From positions 1 through 64,000 of the forward strand of contig NZ_QTPP01000004.1 of the NCBI RefSeq assembly GCF_003853415.1: DNA of 64,000 nucleotides, in the 5' to 3' direction. The position numbers were made by a program, and so were the translations under genes. Source of the DNA: Burkholderia sp. Bp9142 (GTDB taxonomy: Bacteria > Pseudomonadota > Gammaproteobacteria > Burkholderiales > Burkholderiaceae). Positions within the stretch are counted from its first letter, which is position 1; every line of letters begins with the position of its first letter. The notes under the pieces are model-generated. The model ran no database searches and was not told the DNA's origin. It saw only the letters and a program-made list of their open reading frames with translations. Shown here piece after piece: positions 34,695 to 44,143 of this stretch.

Positions 34695-36077
34695 ATGAAT
34701 TCGCACGACACCATTCCGATCGTTCGGGCGCCGTCGCCCGACGTGATGCCCGATGTGCGCGCGCTCGTCGCCTATCTGGAACAGGATCCGCAGCCGATGA
34801 TCGTCCTCGATCCCGCGTACCGCATCCTCGCGGCGAACGATGCGTACCGGCGCCAGTTCGGCGTGGCGGGCGTCGAGCATGTCGGCCGGCACTGCTTTCA
34901 GGTCTCGCATCACTACGACGTGCCGTGCGACCAGGCGGGCGAGCATTGCCCGATGAAGCAGGCGCTCGAGTCGCGCAGCCTGAACCGCGTGCTGCACATT
35001 CACCATACGCCGCGCGGTCCCGAGCACGTCGATGTGGAGTTGCGGCCGATCTTCGATGCGCGTGGCGACGTGATCGCGTACGTCGAACGGCTGACGACGG
35101 TGCGCAGCGCGTCCGCGCAGCCGAGCGCGGAAGGGCTCGTCGGCGGCGCCGACGCGTTCAATGCGGCACTCGGCGCGCTGCAGCGCGTCGCGCCGTCGAT
35201 GCTGCCCGTGCTGCTGCTCGGCGAATCGGGTACCGGCAAGGAGCTGTTCGCGCGGGCGCTGCACGAGGCGAGCGAGCGTGCGATGGGGCCGTTCGTGGTC
35301 GTCGACTGTTCAGGCATCGCCGAAACGCTGTTCGAGAGCGAGCTGTTCGGCTATGAGAAGGGCGCGTTCACCGGCGCGAGCCAGCGCAAGCCGGGGCTCG
35401 TCGAGACCGCACAGGGCGGCACGCTGTTTCTCGACGAGATCGGCGACGTGCCGCTGCCGATGCAGGTGAAGCTGCTGCGGCTGATCGAGTCGGGGACGTT
35501 CCGGCGCGTTGGCGGCGTCGAGCTGCTGCGCGCGGATTTCCGGCTCGTCGCGGCGACCCACAAGCCGCTGCGGGAGATGATCGACGACGGCCGCTTTCGC
35601 CAGGATCTGTACTACCGGATCAACGCGTTCCCGATTCCGCTGCCCGCGCTGCGCGAACGGCGCGGCGACGTCGCGCTGCTGGCCGAATCGATCCTGCGGC
35701 GGATCGCGAATGTCCGGGCCGGCGCGGGAGAGACGGGGGCGCGGCCGTTCGTGCTGACCGAGCGGGCGCGTGCGTGTCTCGATGCGTATGCATGGCCGGG
35801 CAACATCCGCGAGCTGCGCAACGTGCTCGAACGCGCGTGCCTGTTCGCGGACGACGGGACGATTCGCGTCGAGCATCTGCCGGCCGAACTGGTCGCGGCA
35901 TCGGCCGCGCCGCAGGCGCGCGTGGTGGACGCGCGCGGCGTGTCGGACGCGCAGCTCGTACGGATTGCCGGCACGTTCGACGGCACGCGCAAGGCGCTGG
36001 CCGAGCACGTCGGGATGAGCGAGCGCACGCTGTACCGGCGGATGAAGGCGCTCGGGCTCGGGGTGCGCGACCGGTGA
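34695..36077 (+). CDS. Sigma-54-dependent regulator, FisR-like sulfide sensor
   Basis: This 460-residue activator has an N-terminal PAS-like sensor (about 22-135), a sigma-54 AAA+ domain and a C-terminal Fis-type helix-turn-helix (about 420-456, [21 protein letters not shown]). Cys67, Cys78 and Cys85 are spaced 11 and 7, as recalled for Cys53/64/71 of FisR. In FisR these cysteines react with polysulfide. Walker A is GESGTGKE at 176-183, GAFTGA at 223-228 and Walker B GGTLFLDE at 241-248. It is divergent from the persulfide dioxygenase operon. The start is ATG 34695. Family role is known; sulfide sensing here is inferred. Confidence 0.9.
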   Translation: MNSHDTIPIVRAPSPDVMPDVRALVAYLEQDPQPMIVLDPAYRILAANDAYRRQFGVAGVEHVGRHCFQVSHHYDVPCDQAGEHCPMKQALESRSLNRVLHIHHTPRGPEHVDVELRPIFDARGDVIAYVERLTTVRSASAQPSAEGLVGGADAFNAALGALQRVAPSMLPVLLLGESGTGKELFARALHEASERAMGPFVVVDCSGIAETLFESELFGYEKGAFTGASQRKPGLVETAQGGTLFLDEIGDVPLPMQVKLLRLIESGTFRRVGGVELLRADFRLVAATHKPLREMIDDGRFRQDLYYRINAFPIPLPALRERRGDVALLAESILRRIANVRAGAGETGARPFVLTERARACLDAYAWPGNIRELRNVLERACLFADDGTIRVEHLPAELVAASAAPQARVVDARGVSDAQLVRIAGTFDGTRKALAEHVGMSERTLYRRMKALGLGVRDR

Positions 36078-36217
36078 GCGGGCGCGTCATGGCTGGCTGG
36101 CATCGACACGGCTGCAGCCTGGCGACCTGCTCGCGTTCAGCGATGACGGTGTCGGCGAGCCGGACTGACACATCGCAACCGCGCGGTGCCGAGGCGGCGG
36201 GGCCGCAAATGGCGAAG

Positions 36218-36251
36218 CGGGCGGCACGCGGGAAACCCGGCCTGCCGCCCG
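36218..36251. other. GC hairpin between convergent genes
   Basis: GCGGGCGGCA near 36219 is complementary to TGCCGCCCGC near 36242. No T-run follows on either strand, so it is at best a weak terminator between the regulator and the MerR gene. Confidence 0.45.
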
Positions 36252-36264
36252 CACGGTCACGCGC

Positions 36265-37293
36265 TCAGCGCGTCGGCGCAAGCTGCGCCATCGCCTCCCG
36301 CACGAAGCCGATCAGCGTGTCGTCGACCCACGAATCCTTCGTCAGCACCGGCTCGGTCATCATCGCCTCGCGGAATTTCGCATGCGTGGCCGGGTCGTGG
36401 CCCGCATAGCTGCAGAACAGCTCGAGCCAGCGCTGCGCGAGCGCGCGGCCTTGCGGCGAATCGGGCTTCGCGCCCGCCTCGATCGCGTCGCGCACGTCGC
36501 CCATCAGTTGCGGCCATTCCATCGCGCGTTCGCCGTAGTGCGCCCGCAAGAAGCGGATCTCGTCCGGCGTGAGGTACTTTTCGAAGATCCGCATCTTCGT
36601 TTCCGACGACGCGCGCAGCACATAGTCGCGCAGTGCGGTCGAAATGCCGATCTTCGACTGCATCGCCGGCTCGTGTTCGTGCATCAGGTTGAGCTTCGCC
36701 AGCAGTCGCGGATCGTTGTTCGTGTCGCGCACGAGCAGCGCCATCCAGCGAGCGGCGAGCATACGGGCGCGCTCGTCCTCGGCGGGCACGCCCGCATCGC
36801 GCAGCGCACGGACCTCGCCGACGAGCGCGATCCATTCCGCGTCGCCCGTCTGGCTCTTGCGGTACATCGGCATGCGCGCGAGTTCTTCCTCGGAGAAATA
36901 TTTGTCGTACACGGTCATCAACTCCAGTGTGGTGAGCCAATCGGCCAGTTCCGGCTCGGCGCCCGCGGCGAGTTGCGCGTGCAGGTGCACGAGCCGCTCG
37001 CGCAGCTGCGCGGTCTGCGCGAGCTGGCGGTCGAGCGACGCGATCTGTTGCGCGACGAGCGCGACGAGCGGAGTGCCGGGCTGGTGCAGGTAGTCGCCAA
37101 TTTCGGCGAGCGACAGTCCGAAGCGACGCAGCGCCCGGATCTGATGGAGCCGGGCGACGTCGTCGCGGTCGTACAGCTGGTAGCCGTTGTCGGCACGCGC
37201 CGAAGGCGTCAAGAGGCCGATCGCGTGATAGTGATGAAGCGTGCGGACGGTCAGCCCGCTGCGTTTCGCCAGTTCTCCCACTTTCAGCCGCAT
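36265..37293 (-). CDS. MerR-family regulator with TipAS-like domain
   Basis: This 342-residue regulator starts with a MerR winged helix (MRLKVGELAKRSGLTVRTLH, then YDRDDVARLHQIRALRRFGLSL), about residues 1-75. A coiled-coil linker follows (about 80-115). The rest is a TipAS-like ligand domain, seen twice: YDKYFSEEELARMPMYR and IFEKYLTPDEIRFLRAHYG. TipAS domains bind thiopeptide-type or other hydrophobic compounds and activate efflux. It lies upstream of and in the same direction as the RND efflux operon's 3' end, though separate. No cysteine-based metal site is obvious. Confidence 0.9.
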   Translation of the reverse strand: MRLKVGELAKRSGLTVRTLHHYHAIGLLTPSARADNGYQLYDRDDVARLHQIRALRRFGLSLAEIGDYLHQPGTPLVALVAQQIASLDRQLAQTAQLRERLVHLHAQLAAGAEPELADWLTTLELMTVYDKYFSEEELARMPMYRKSQTGDAEWIALVGEVRALRDAGVPAEDERARMLAARWMALLVRDTNNDPRLLAKLNLMHEHEPAMQSKIGISTALRDYVLRASSETKMRIFEKYLTPDEIRFLRAHYGERAMEWPQLMGDVRDAIEAGAKPDSPQGRALAQRWLELFCSYAGHDPATHAKFREAMMTEPVLTKDSWVDDTLIGFVREAMAQLAPTR

Positions 37294-37417
37294 GGTGTCC
37301 TCCGTTCGGTGCGCACACTGGAGTCTCGAACGTTACGCTACGTGAGGGTCAAGCGGAAGATCGCGAAGCGGCGCGCGGAACGGTCCCGCGCGCCGTGCGC
37401 CGGCAGGAAGGAACGCG

Positions 37418-39007
37418 TTATTGCGGTGGCGGCGACGCGTCGGGCGTGGCCGTGCGCGCCTGGGTGCCGGGAGCGTTTTGCGCCGCATTGCGGGTGTCGC
37501 CGGCCGTGTCGGCGTTCCCCGCCTTCCCGGCCTTCCCGGTCGGGTCGGCCTGCGGCGTGCCCATCGCCTGGTAGAGCCGCGCCGTATCCGCGAAGCGCGC
37601 GCCGGTCGCGCGGATCTCGTCGAGCCGCGCGTTGCGGTACTGCAGCTCGCTGGCGCGCGCGGTCGACGGCGGCAACGCGCCGAGCCGCACGCGGGCGGCC
37701 GCGTCGTTGTATGCGCCGCGTGCGGACAGCGCGGCGCGGGACGACGCATCGAGCGCCTCTGCGTCGTGCTCGAGCGCGGCCAGCGAATCGGCGACGTTCT
37801 GGAACGCGGCGAGCACGGCCTGCTTGTACTGGTCGACCGCGGCTTCGTAGGTCGCCTTCGCCGCGCGGCGCTGCGCGAGCAGCGCGCCGCCATGGAACAG
37901 CGGCTGGCTCAGCGATGCGCCGACGCTCCAGATCGCGCCGGCCCCCGACAGCATCGTCGGCCAGCTGAAGCCGCCTTTGCCCATCGCCGCCGACAGCGAC
38001 AGCTGCGGGAACATCTGCGCGGTCGCGACGCCGACTTCGGCCGCGGCCGCCTTCAACCCCGCGTCGGCCGCCTGGATGTCGGGGCGGCTTTGCAGCAGGT
38101 CCGACGGCACGACCACGGGCACCTGCTCGGGCAGGTGCAGGTCGGCGAGCGTGAGATCGGCCGGCGGCCGGTCGGGCGTGCGGCCGACCAGCACCGCGAG
38201 CGCGTGGCGTGCCGAGTCGCGTTGCTGGCGCAGCGCGGGCAGGCTGGCCGCGAACGTGTCGGCGCTTTGTCGTGCGTTCAGCGCATCGCTGCGCGACGCC
38301 GAGCCGAGCGCGTAACGGCGCTTGGCGTCGTGCGCCTGGTCGTTCGCGAGCGCGACGAGCCGCTCGGTGGTTTCGATCTGCGCGTTGAGTACCGACACGG
38401 TGATCGACGCGGTGACGATGTTCGCGGCGAGCGCGCGTCGCGCCGATTCGAGCTGGAACGCGCTGACGTCGACGCGTTTCGCGAGCGCGCGGTTCGCGAA
38501 ACGCGCCGCGCCGAACAGGTCGATCGTGTAGCTCGCCTGCAGTTGCCCGACGAACGTGTCGTACAGCAGCGTCGGCGCGCCGAGCGCGGGGATCGGCACG
38601 CCGAGCGCACGCTGGCGCGTGGCCTGGCCGCCCGCGTCGATCGACGGCAGCATCGAGCTGCCGATCTGCCCGCGCAGCTGTTCGCGCGCGGCATCCAGCG
38701 AATGCGACGCCGCACCGAGCGTCGGGCTGTTGCGCAGCCCTTCGTCGACGAGCGCGTTCAGCGCATCGGAGCGGTACTGCGTCCACCAGTCGGGCACGGG
38801 CTGCGCGCCGACTTCGAACTGCTGCGCGACGCCTTGCGCGGCGACGGTCTGCTGCACCTGCGGCGCGGCGCCGTAATGCGCGGGCGACGGCATCGCGGGC
38901 GGCTCGCCGCTCGGCGCGAACCACGCGCAGCCGGCGAGCGGGCCGGCGAGGCTCGCGACCGCGAGCGCGCGCACGGCTTGGGTTTTCAGGTTCATCGACA
39001 AGTCCAT
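37418..39007 (-). CDS. RND efflux outer-membrane lipoprotein (NodT/OprM type)
   Basis: This 529-residue TolC-like channel completes a tripartite efflux pump. A lipoprotein signal with LAGC at Cys27 anchors it. The two OEP repeats are seen, with WTQYRSDALNALVDEGLRNS and LQSRPDIQAADAGLKAAAAE. The ATG at 39007 follows GGGAG and lies just after the RND stop. The last about 50 residues are a low-complexity tail with GKAGKAGNADTAGDT, which is unusual for the family and probably not part of the channel. It is the third gene of the operon. Confidence 0.93.
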   Translation of the reverse strand: MDLSMNLKTQAVRALAVASLAGPLAGCAWFAPSGEPPAMPSPAHYGAAPQVQQTVAAQGVAQQFEVGAQPVPDWWTQYRSDALNALVDEGLRNSPTLGAASHSLDAAREQLRGQIGSSMLPSIDAGGQATRQRALGVPIPALGAPTLLYDTFVGQLQASYTIDLFGAARFANRALAKRVDVSAFQLESARRALAANIVTASITVSVLNAQIETTERLVALANDQAHDAKRRYALGSASRSDALNARQSADTFAASLPALRQQRDSARHALAVLVGRTPDRPPADLTLADLHLPEQVPVVVPSDLLQSRPDIQAADAGLKAAAAEVGVATAQMFPQLSLSAAMGKGGFSWPTMLSGAGAIWSVGASLSQPLFHGGALLAQRRAAKATYEAAVDQYKQAVLAAFQNVADSLAALEHDAEALDASSRAALSARGAYNDAAARVRLGALPPSTARASELQYRNARLDEIRATGARFADTARLYQAMGTPQADPTGKAGKAGNADTAGDTRNAAQNAPGTQARTATPDASPPPQ

Positions 39008-39009
39008 GG

Positions 39010-42000
39010 TCAGGCTCCCGACGGCGCGGCAGGCGTGCCGCCATCGTGCGGCGGGCCGTCGAGCGGGTCGCGTTCGTCGCGCTTCACGCGGAACCACGCG
39101 GCGTACAGCGCGGGCAGGTAGAACAGCGTCAGCACGGTCGCGCTCGTGATCCCGCCCATCAGCGCGGTCGCCATCGGCCCGAAGAAGTTCGAGCGCAACA
39201 ACGGGATCAGCGCGAGCACGGCGGCCGCGGCCGTCAGCGTGATCGGGCGGAAGCGCCGCACGGTCGCGCCGACGATCGCGTCGAAGCGTCCATGGCCGGC
39301 CGCGATGTCCTGCTCGATCTGGTCGACGAGAATCACCGAGTTGCGCATGATGATCCCGAACATCGCGATCACGCCGAGCATCGCGACGAAGCCGAACGGC
39401 TGGCCGAACAGCAGCAGCGTGCCGACCACGCCGATCAGCCCGAGCGGGGCCGTGAGCACGACCATCAGCACGCGCGAGAAGCTCTGCAGCTGGATCATCA
39501 GCAGCGTGAACACGGCGATCGCCATCAGCGGCATCTGCGCGTTGATCGACGTCTGCGCCTTCGCGCTTTCCTCGACCGACCCGCCGATGTTGATCTGGTA
39601 GCCGACCGGCAGTTGCGCGCGCAACGCATTCAGCTTGCCGTCGATCGCATGCGTGACGTCGATGCCCTGCGTGCCGGCGCGTACGTCGGACTGCACGGTG
39701 ATGGTCGGCTGGCGATCGCGTTCCCACACCACGCCGTATTCGAGCGTCGGCGTGAAGCGGCCGAGCGAACCGAGCGGCACGGGGCCGTTCGAGGTCGGCA
39801 TCGCGAGGCCGGCGAGCTTCGCGGGATCGACGCGATCGGGACGCGGCGCACGCAGGTCGACCGCGATCAGCTTGTCGCGTTCGCGGTATTGCGTGACGGT
39901 CGTGCCGGACAGCGTCATCGCGAGGAAGCTCGACACGTCCTGCGACGTGACGTTCAGTTCGCGCGCCTTCTTCTGGTCGAGCTCGAAGCGCACCGAGCGC
40001 TCGGCAGGCTCGTCCCAGTCGAACTGCACGTTGACCGTGCGCGCGTCGCCGCGCATCGTTGCCGCGACCTTCTCGGCGATCGAGCGCACCGTCGCGATGT
40101 CGTCGCCGCTCACGCGGAACTGCACGGGGTAGCCGACGGGCGGCCCGTTCTCGAGCCGCGACAGGCGCCAGCGCACGGCCGGGAACTGGTCGCGCAGCGT
40201 GGTTTCGAGCCAGGTCGCGAGCTTCTCGCGATCCTCGACCGATTTCGCGGTGACGACGAACTGCGCGAAGTTCGGCAACTGCAGCTGCTGGTCGAGCGGC
40301 AGGTAGAAGCGCGGCGCGCCGCTGCCGACGAAGTTCACCGAATGATCGATCTCGGGCCGCTTGTCGAGCACCTTCTCGAGGCGTTCGGTCTCGCGCAGCG
40401 TCGCCGCGAACGACGCGCCTTCGGGCAGCCGCAGGTCGACCAGCAGCTCGGGGCGGTCGGAACTGGGGAAGAACTGCTGCGGCACGAGCGAGAAGCCTGC
40501 CAGCGCGACGACGAACAGCACCCCGGTAATCAGCAGCACGACGAAGCGCCGCTCGATGCACCAGTCGATCCAGCCGCGCAGCCGCGTGTAGAAGCGCGTG
40601 TCGTAGATGTCGTGCTCGTGATCGTCCGGCAGATGGGCTTCGTGCGCGTGCTTCTTGCGTTCGGGCAGCAGGTGATAGCCGAGCAGCGGAATCAGCACGA
40701 CGGCCGCGAACCACGACGCGATCAGCGCGATGGCCGACACCTCGAAGATCGAGCGCGTGTACTCACCGGTGCTCGATTTCGCGAGCGCGATCGGCAGGAA
40801 GCCCGACACCGTGACGAGCGTGCCCGTCAGCATCGGGAACGCGGTGCTCGTGTACGCGAACGCGGCGGCGCGCGCGCGGCTGTAGCCCTGCTCGAGCTTC
40901 ACGGCCATCATCTCGACCGCGATGATCGCGTCGTCGACGAGCAGCCCGAGCGCGAGCACCAGCGTGCCGAGCGACACCTTGTGCAGCCCGATGTCGAACA
41001 GGTACATGAAGAGGGCGGTGACCGCGAGCACGACCGGAATCGAGATCACGACGACCATCCCGGTGCGCAGGCCGAGCGACACGAGGCTCACGACCAGCAC
41101 GATCGCAACCGCTTCGGCAACCGCTTCCAGGAAGTCGTCGACCGAATGCGACACCGCATGCGGCATGCTCGACACCAGCGTCAGCTTCAGGCCGGCCGGC
41201 AGCTGCGCCTGCAGGTTCTTCGATTCGGCGTCGAGCGCCTTGCCGAGCCGGATCACGTCGCCGCCCGGCTGCATCGTCACGCCGATGCCGAGCACCGCAT
41301 GGCCGTTCGCGCTCATCTGGGTGACGGTCGGATCGTCGTAGCCGCGCCTCACGGTCGCGAGATCGCCGAGCCGGAACGTGCGGCCGTTGATGCGGATCAG
41401 CGTGTCGGCGATCGCGGCGACGTTGTCGAACTGGCCGCTCGGCCGCACGAACACGCGATCGTCGGCGCTCGTCAGCACGCCGGCCGACGAAATGTCGTTC
41501 TGCGCGTTGATCGCCTGCCCGAGCTGCTGCGGCGAGATGCCGAGGCGCGTGAGCTGCGCGTTGTTCACCTCGATGAAGATCCGCTGGTCGGGATCGCCGA
41601 AGTAGTCGACCTTGCCGACGCCCGGCACGCGCAGCAGCACGGTGCGCAGCTGGTCCGCATAGTCGTGGAGCTGCGCGGGCGTGAAGCCGTCGCCTTCGAG
41701 CGTCCAGATGTTCGTGTAGACGTCGCCGAATTCGTCATTGAAGAACGGGCCCTGCACGCCGGGCGGCAGCGTATGGCCGATGTCGCCGACCTTCTTGCGG
41801 ATCTGGTACCAGGTCTCGGGCACGTCCTTCACCGGCGCCGAGTCCTTCATCGTGAAGAAGATCAGCGATTCGCCGGGCCGCGAATAGCTGCGCAGGAAGT
41901 CGATGGCCGGCGTTTCCTGCAGCTTGCGGCCGATCCGGTCGGTCACCTGTTCCTGGACCTGCCGCGCGCTCGCGCCGGGCCAGAACGTGCGGATCACCAT

Positions 42001-42159
42001 CACGCGGAACGTGAACGGCGGGTCTTCGGATTGCGCGAGCCGCGTGTACGCGAGGATGCCCGCGAGCGTCGCGAGCACGATCAGGTAGACGACCAGTGCC
42101 TGGTGGCGCAGCGCCCACGCCGACAGGTTGAAGCGGCCTTCTTCGCGGGGGCCGCTCAT
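39010..42159 (-). CDS. RND-family efflux pump inner-membrane transporter
   Basis: This 1049-residue transporter exports drugs or other compounds using the proton gradient. It has the RND layout of 12 helices and two large periplasmic loops. The first helix is HQALVVYLIVLATLAGILAY. Helix 4 has GLLVDDAIIAVEMM, containing the paired Asp residues for proton transfer, and the C-terminal half has IAMFGIIMRNSVILVDQIEQ. The FFTMKDSAPV and ARTVNVQFDW parts are seen in the HAE1/AcrB-like and heavy-metal-free group. It overlaps the adaptor stop by 4 bp and is followed by the outer-membrane gene. Confidence 0.94.
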   Translation of the reverse strand: MSGPREEGRFNLSAWALRHQALVVYLIVLATLAGILAYTRLAQSEDPPFTFRVMVIRTFWPGASARQVQEQVTDRIGRKLQETPAIDFLRSYSRPGESLIFFTMKDSAPVKDVPETWYQIRKKVGDIGHTLPPGVQGPFFNDEFGDVYTNIWTLEGDGFTPAQLHDYADQLRTVLLRVPGVGKVDYFGDPDQRIFIEVNNAQLTRLGISPQQLGQAINAQNDISSAGVLTSADDRVFVRPSGQFDNVAAIADTLIRINGRTFRLGDLATVRRGYDDPTVTQMSANGHAVLGIGVTMQPGGDVIRLGKALDAESKNLQAQLPAGLKLTLVSSMPHAVSHSVDDFLEAVAEAVAIVLVVSLVSLGLRTGMVVVISIPVVLAVTALFMYLFDIGLHKVSLGTLVLALGLLVDDAIIAVEMMAVKLEQGYSRARAAAFAYTSTAFPMLTGTLVTVSGFLPIALAKSSTGEYTRSIFEVSAIALIASWFAAVVLIPLLGYHLLPERKKHAHEAHLPDDHEHDIYDTRFYTRLRGWIDWCIERRFVVLLITGVLFVVALAGFSLVPQQFFPSSDRPELLVDLRLPEGASFAATLRETERLEKVLDKRPEIDHSVNFVGSGAPRFYLPLDQQLQLPNFAQFVVTAKSVEDREKLATWLETTLRDQFPAVRWRLSRLENGPPVGYPVQFRVSGDDIATVRSIAEKVAATMRGDARTVNVQFDWDEPAERSVRFELDQKKARELNVTSQDVSSFLAMTLSGTTVTQYRERDKLIAVDLRAPRPDRVDPAKLAGLAMPTSNGPVPLGSLGRFTPTLEYGVVWERDRQPTITVQSDVRAGTQGIDVTHAIDGKLNALRAQLPVGYQINIGGSVEESAKAQTSINAQMPLMAIAVFTLLMIQLQSFSRVLMVVLTAPLGLIGVVGTLLLFGQPFGFVAMLGVIAMFGIIMRNSVILVDQIEQDIAAGHGRFDAIVGATVRRFRPITLTAAAAVLALIPLLRSNFFGPMATALMGGITSATVLTLFYLPALYAAWFRVKRDERDPLDGPPHDGGTPAAPSGA

Positions 42160-43265
42160 GACGCGAAGTCCTCCGGATGCAGCGGCGCGATCGGCCGCAC
42201 CTTCTCGCCCGCGCTGACCGTATGCACGCCCTGCAGCACGACGCGCTCGCCCGGCTGCAGCCCGTGCGACACGGTGACGGTGCGTTCGTTGAAGCGTGCG
42301 ACGTCGACGCGGCGCAGTTCGAGCGTGTCGTCCTTCGTGCGCACGACCCATACGGCCGGATGCGGGCCTTCGTGGAACAGCGCGGTCGCGGGCAGCGTGA
42401 TGCTCGGCGCGTTGCCGGCAACCGGCGCGCCGTCGAACGCGACGTTCGCGGTCATCCCGAGGCGCACGGCCGGATCGGGTTCGGCAAGCGTGAGCTTCAC
42501 GCGATACGTGCGGCTTTGCGGATCAGCGGCCGGCGCGATTTCGCGGACTTTCGCGGCGAACTGGCGGCCCGGCAGCGACGGCAGCGTGACGCTCGCCGCG
42601 TGACCGGGCGTGAGCGACGCGAGCGTGGCTTCGGGCACGTCGCTGACGACGTCGACGTCGCCGGACCACGCGAGCTGGTAGACGGCCTGGCCGGCCGATA
42701 CGTTCTGGCCCGTGTCGGCCTGTTCGGCGGTGATGGTGCCCGCGTGATCGGCGACGAGCGTCGCATAGCGGAGCTGGTTCTTCGCGAGCGCGAGCTGCTG
42801 CTGCGCCTGGTCGCGCTGCGCGAGCGCCGACGTGTAGCTGTTCTGGGTCTGCTCGAGTTGCGCGGCCGCGATCAGATTCTCGCGCGCCTGCGCGCGATCG
42901 CGGTCGAGCTGCTGCTTCGCGAACGCGAGGCTGTGCGACGCGGCATCGAGCTGCGCCTGCGCGCTTGCGGCGTTCTTCTCGACGTCGGACGGATCGAGCA
43001 GTGCGACGACCTGGCCGGCCTTGACGGTATCGCCGAGCCGCACCTTGCGCTCGACGATCTTGCCCGCGATGCGGAACGACAGCGGCGTCGCATAGCGCGG
43101 CTGGATCTCGCCGGGCAGCGTGGCCGCGGCCGCGGCACCGTCGGCGTGCGCGGGCAGCGCGACGACCGGGCGCGGCGCGGGCGGCGCGGTTTCCTTCGGA
43201 TGACAGGCGGCGAGGACGAGCGCGGTGCCGATCAGCAGCACGGCGCGGGAACCGGAGCGATTCAC
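42156..43265 (-). CDS. RND efflux periplasmic adaptor lipoprotein
   Basis: This 369-residue membrane fusion protein links transporter and outer-membrane channel. A lipobox LAAC gives Cys21. The lipoyl, hairpin and beta-barrel parts are typical: GKIVERKVRLGDTVKAGQVV, a Gln/Ala-rich coiled coil (about 90-150), and ASVTLPSLPGRQFAAKVREI. The start is GTG at 43265, with GGGGG just upstream; a longer frame runs further up with no lipoprotein signal. It is the first gene of the operon and is divergent from the TetR regulator. Confidence 0.93.
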   Translation of the reverse strand: MNRSGSRAVLLIGTALVLAACHPKETAPPAPRPVVALPAHADGAAAAATLPGEIQPRYATPLSFRIAGKIVERKVRLGDTVKAGQVVALLDPSDVEKNAASAQAQLDAASHSLAFAKQQLDRDRAQARENLIAAAQLEQTQNSYTSALAQRDQAQQQLALAKNQLRYATLVADHAGTITAEQADTGQNVSAGQAVYQLAWSGDVDVVSDVPEATLASLTPGHAASVTLPSLPGRQFAAKVREIAPAADPQSRTYRVKLTLAEPDPAVRLGMTANVAFDGAPVAGNAPSITLPATALFHEGPHPAVWVVRTKDDTLELRRVDVARFNERTVTVSHGLQPGERVVLQGVHTVSAGEKVRPIAPLHPEDFAS

Positions 43266-43393
43266 GAAACCCCCAGATGAGGTGAGAGCGGAACGAAGCC
43301 GGCAAGCGCGGCGGGCGCTTGCCCCGAGTGGCGCCAGCACGGCGCGCACGGACAGAGACGAACGAGGTCGTTCGGAAACTGTGGCGGATTCTA

Positions 43394-43407
43394 ATACACA
43401 CCTGTAT
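43394..43407. promoter_or_regulatory. Inverted-repeat operator in the RND/TetR intergenic region
   Basis: ATACA-CACC-TGTAT is a 5-bp inverted repeat with 4-bp spacer. On the reverse strand it lies between TTGCAT and TAGAAT, which look like -35 and -10 boxes of the efflux operon at 18-bp spacing. It is a likely TetR operator. Confidence 0.55.
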
Positions 43408-43456
43408 CTGAATGCAAAGATGAATCCGAAAGGGAGTTGATGCTAGACTGCGCGCC

Positions 43457-44077
43457 ATGAAACCACAGCGCTTGACTCGCGAGCAGAGCAGGGACCAGAC
43501 GCGTGAACGTCTGCTGAATGCCGCGCACCGGATTTTTCTGAAGAAAGGCTATGTCGCCGCGAGCGTCGAGGACGTCGCGGCGGCGGCGGGTTACACGCGC
43601 GGCGCGTTCTACTCGAATTTCCGCAGCAAGTCGGAACTGCTGCTCGAGCTGCTCGAGCGCGACCATGATTCGGTGCGGGCCGATTTCGAGGCGATCTTCG
43701 AGGAAGGCGGGCCGCGCGAGCAGATGGAGTCGACGGCGCTCGCGTACTACCGGACGCTCTTTCGCGACGACGAGTATTCGCTGCTGTGGGGCGAGGCGAA
43801 GCTGCAGGCGGCGCGCGACGCGAAGTTTCGCGTGCGCTTCAACCAGTTCCTGCACGGCAAGCGGCTGCAGATGGCCGAGTTCATCCAGCGCTTCGCCGAG
43901 CGCGCGGGCACGCCGCTGCTGCTGCCGGCCGAGACGCTCGCATTCGGGCTGATGTGCCTGTGCGACGGCGTGCAGTCGTACTACACGGCCGATCCGCAGC
44001 ACGTGTCGGCCGACGCGGCCGAATCGGTGCTTGCGGGGTTCTTCGCACGGGTCGTGCTGGGGCGCGCGCCGGACTGA
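43457..44077 (+). CDS. TetR-family repressor of the RND operon
   Basis: This 206-residue regulator has the N-terminal TetR helix-turn-helix at about residues 14-62, with SVEDVAAAAGYTRGAFYSNF as the recognition part. The rest is an all-helical ligand-binding domain ending in LAGFFARVVLGRAPD. It is divergent from the adaptor, transporter and channel genes, the usual layout for a local repressor such as AcrR or TtgR. It probably loses DNA binding when a pump substrate is bound. Substrate not predictable. Confidence 0.93.
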   Translation: MKPQRLTREQSRDQTRERLLNAAHRIFLKKGYVAASVEDVAAAAGYTRGAFYSNFRSKSELLLELLERDHDSVRADFEAIFEEGGPREQMESTALAYYRTLFRDDEYSLLWGEAKLQAARDAKFRVRFNQFLHGKRLQMAEFIQRFAERAGTPLLLPAETLAFGLMCLCDGVQSYYTADPQHVSADAAESVLAGFFARVVLGRAPD

Positions 44078-44143
44078 ACGATCAGGCGGCAGGGAATGCA
44101 GTGCGGCAGTGCAAGCCGCACCGGGTGCCGCGCACCCTGTGCG

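Noticed and set aside
33534..35264. Upstream extension of the SQR reading frame
   Set aside because: It runs through the persulfide dioxygenase gene and the regulator start in another frame. The family N-terminus begins at MTIRTLTDLL.
39046..42603. A 1185-codon open frame opposite the RND transporter
   Set aside because: It is an antisense shadow of a clear RND gene. High GC at codon position 3 leaves few stops on the other strand. Its translation is Arg/Ala/Asp-rich with no family pattern.
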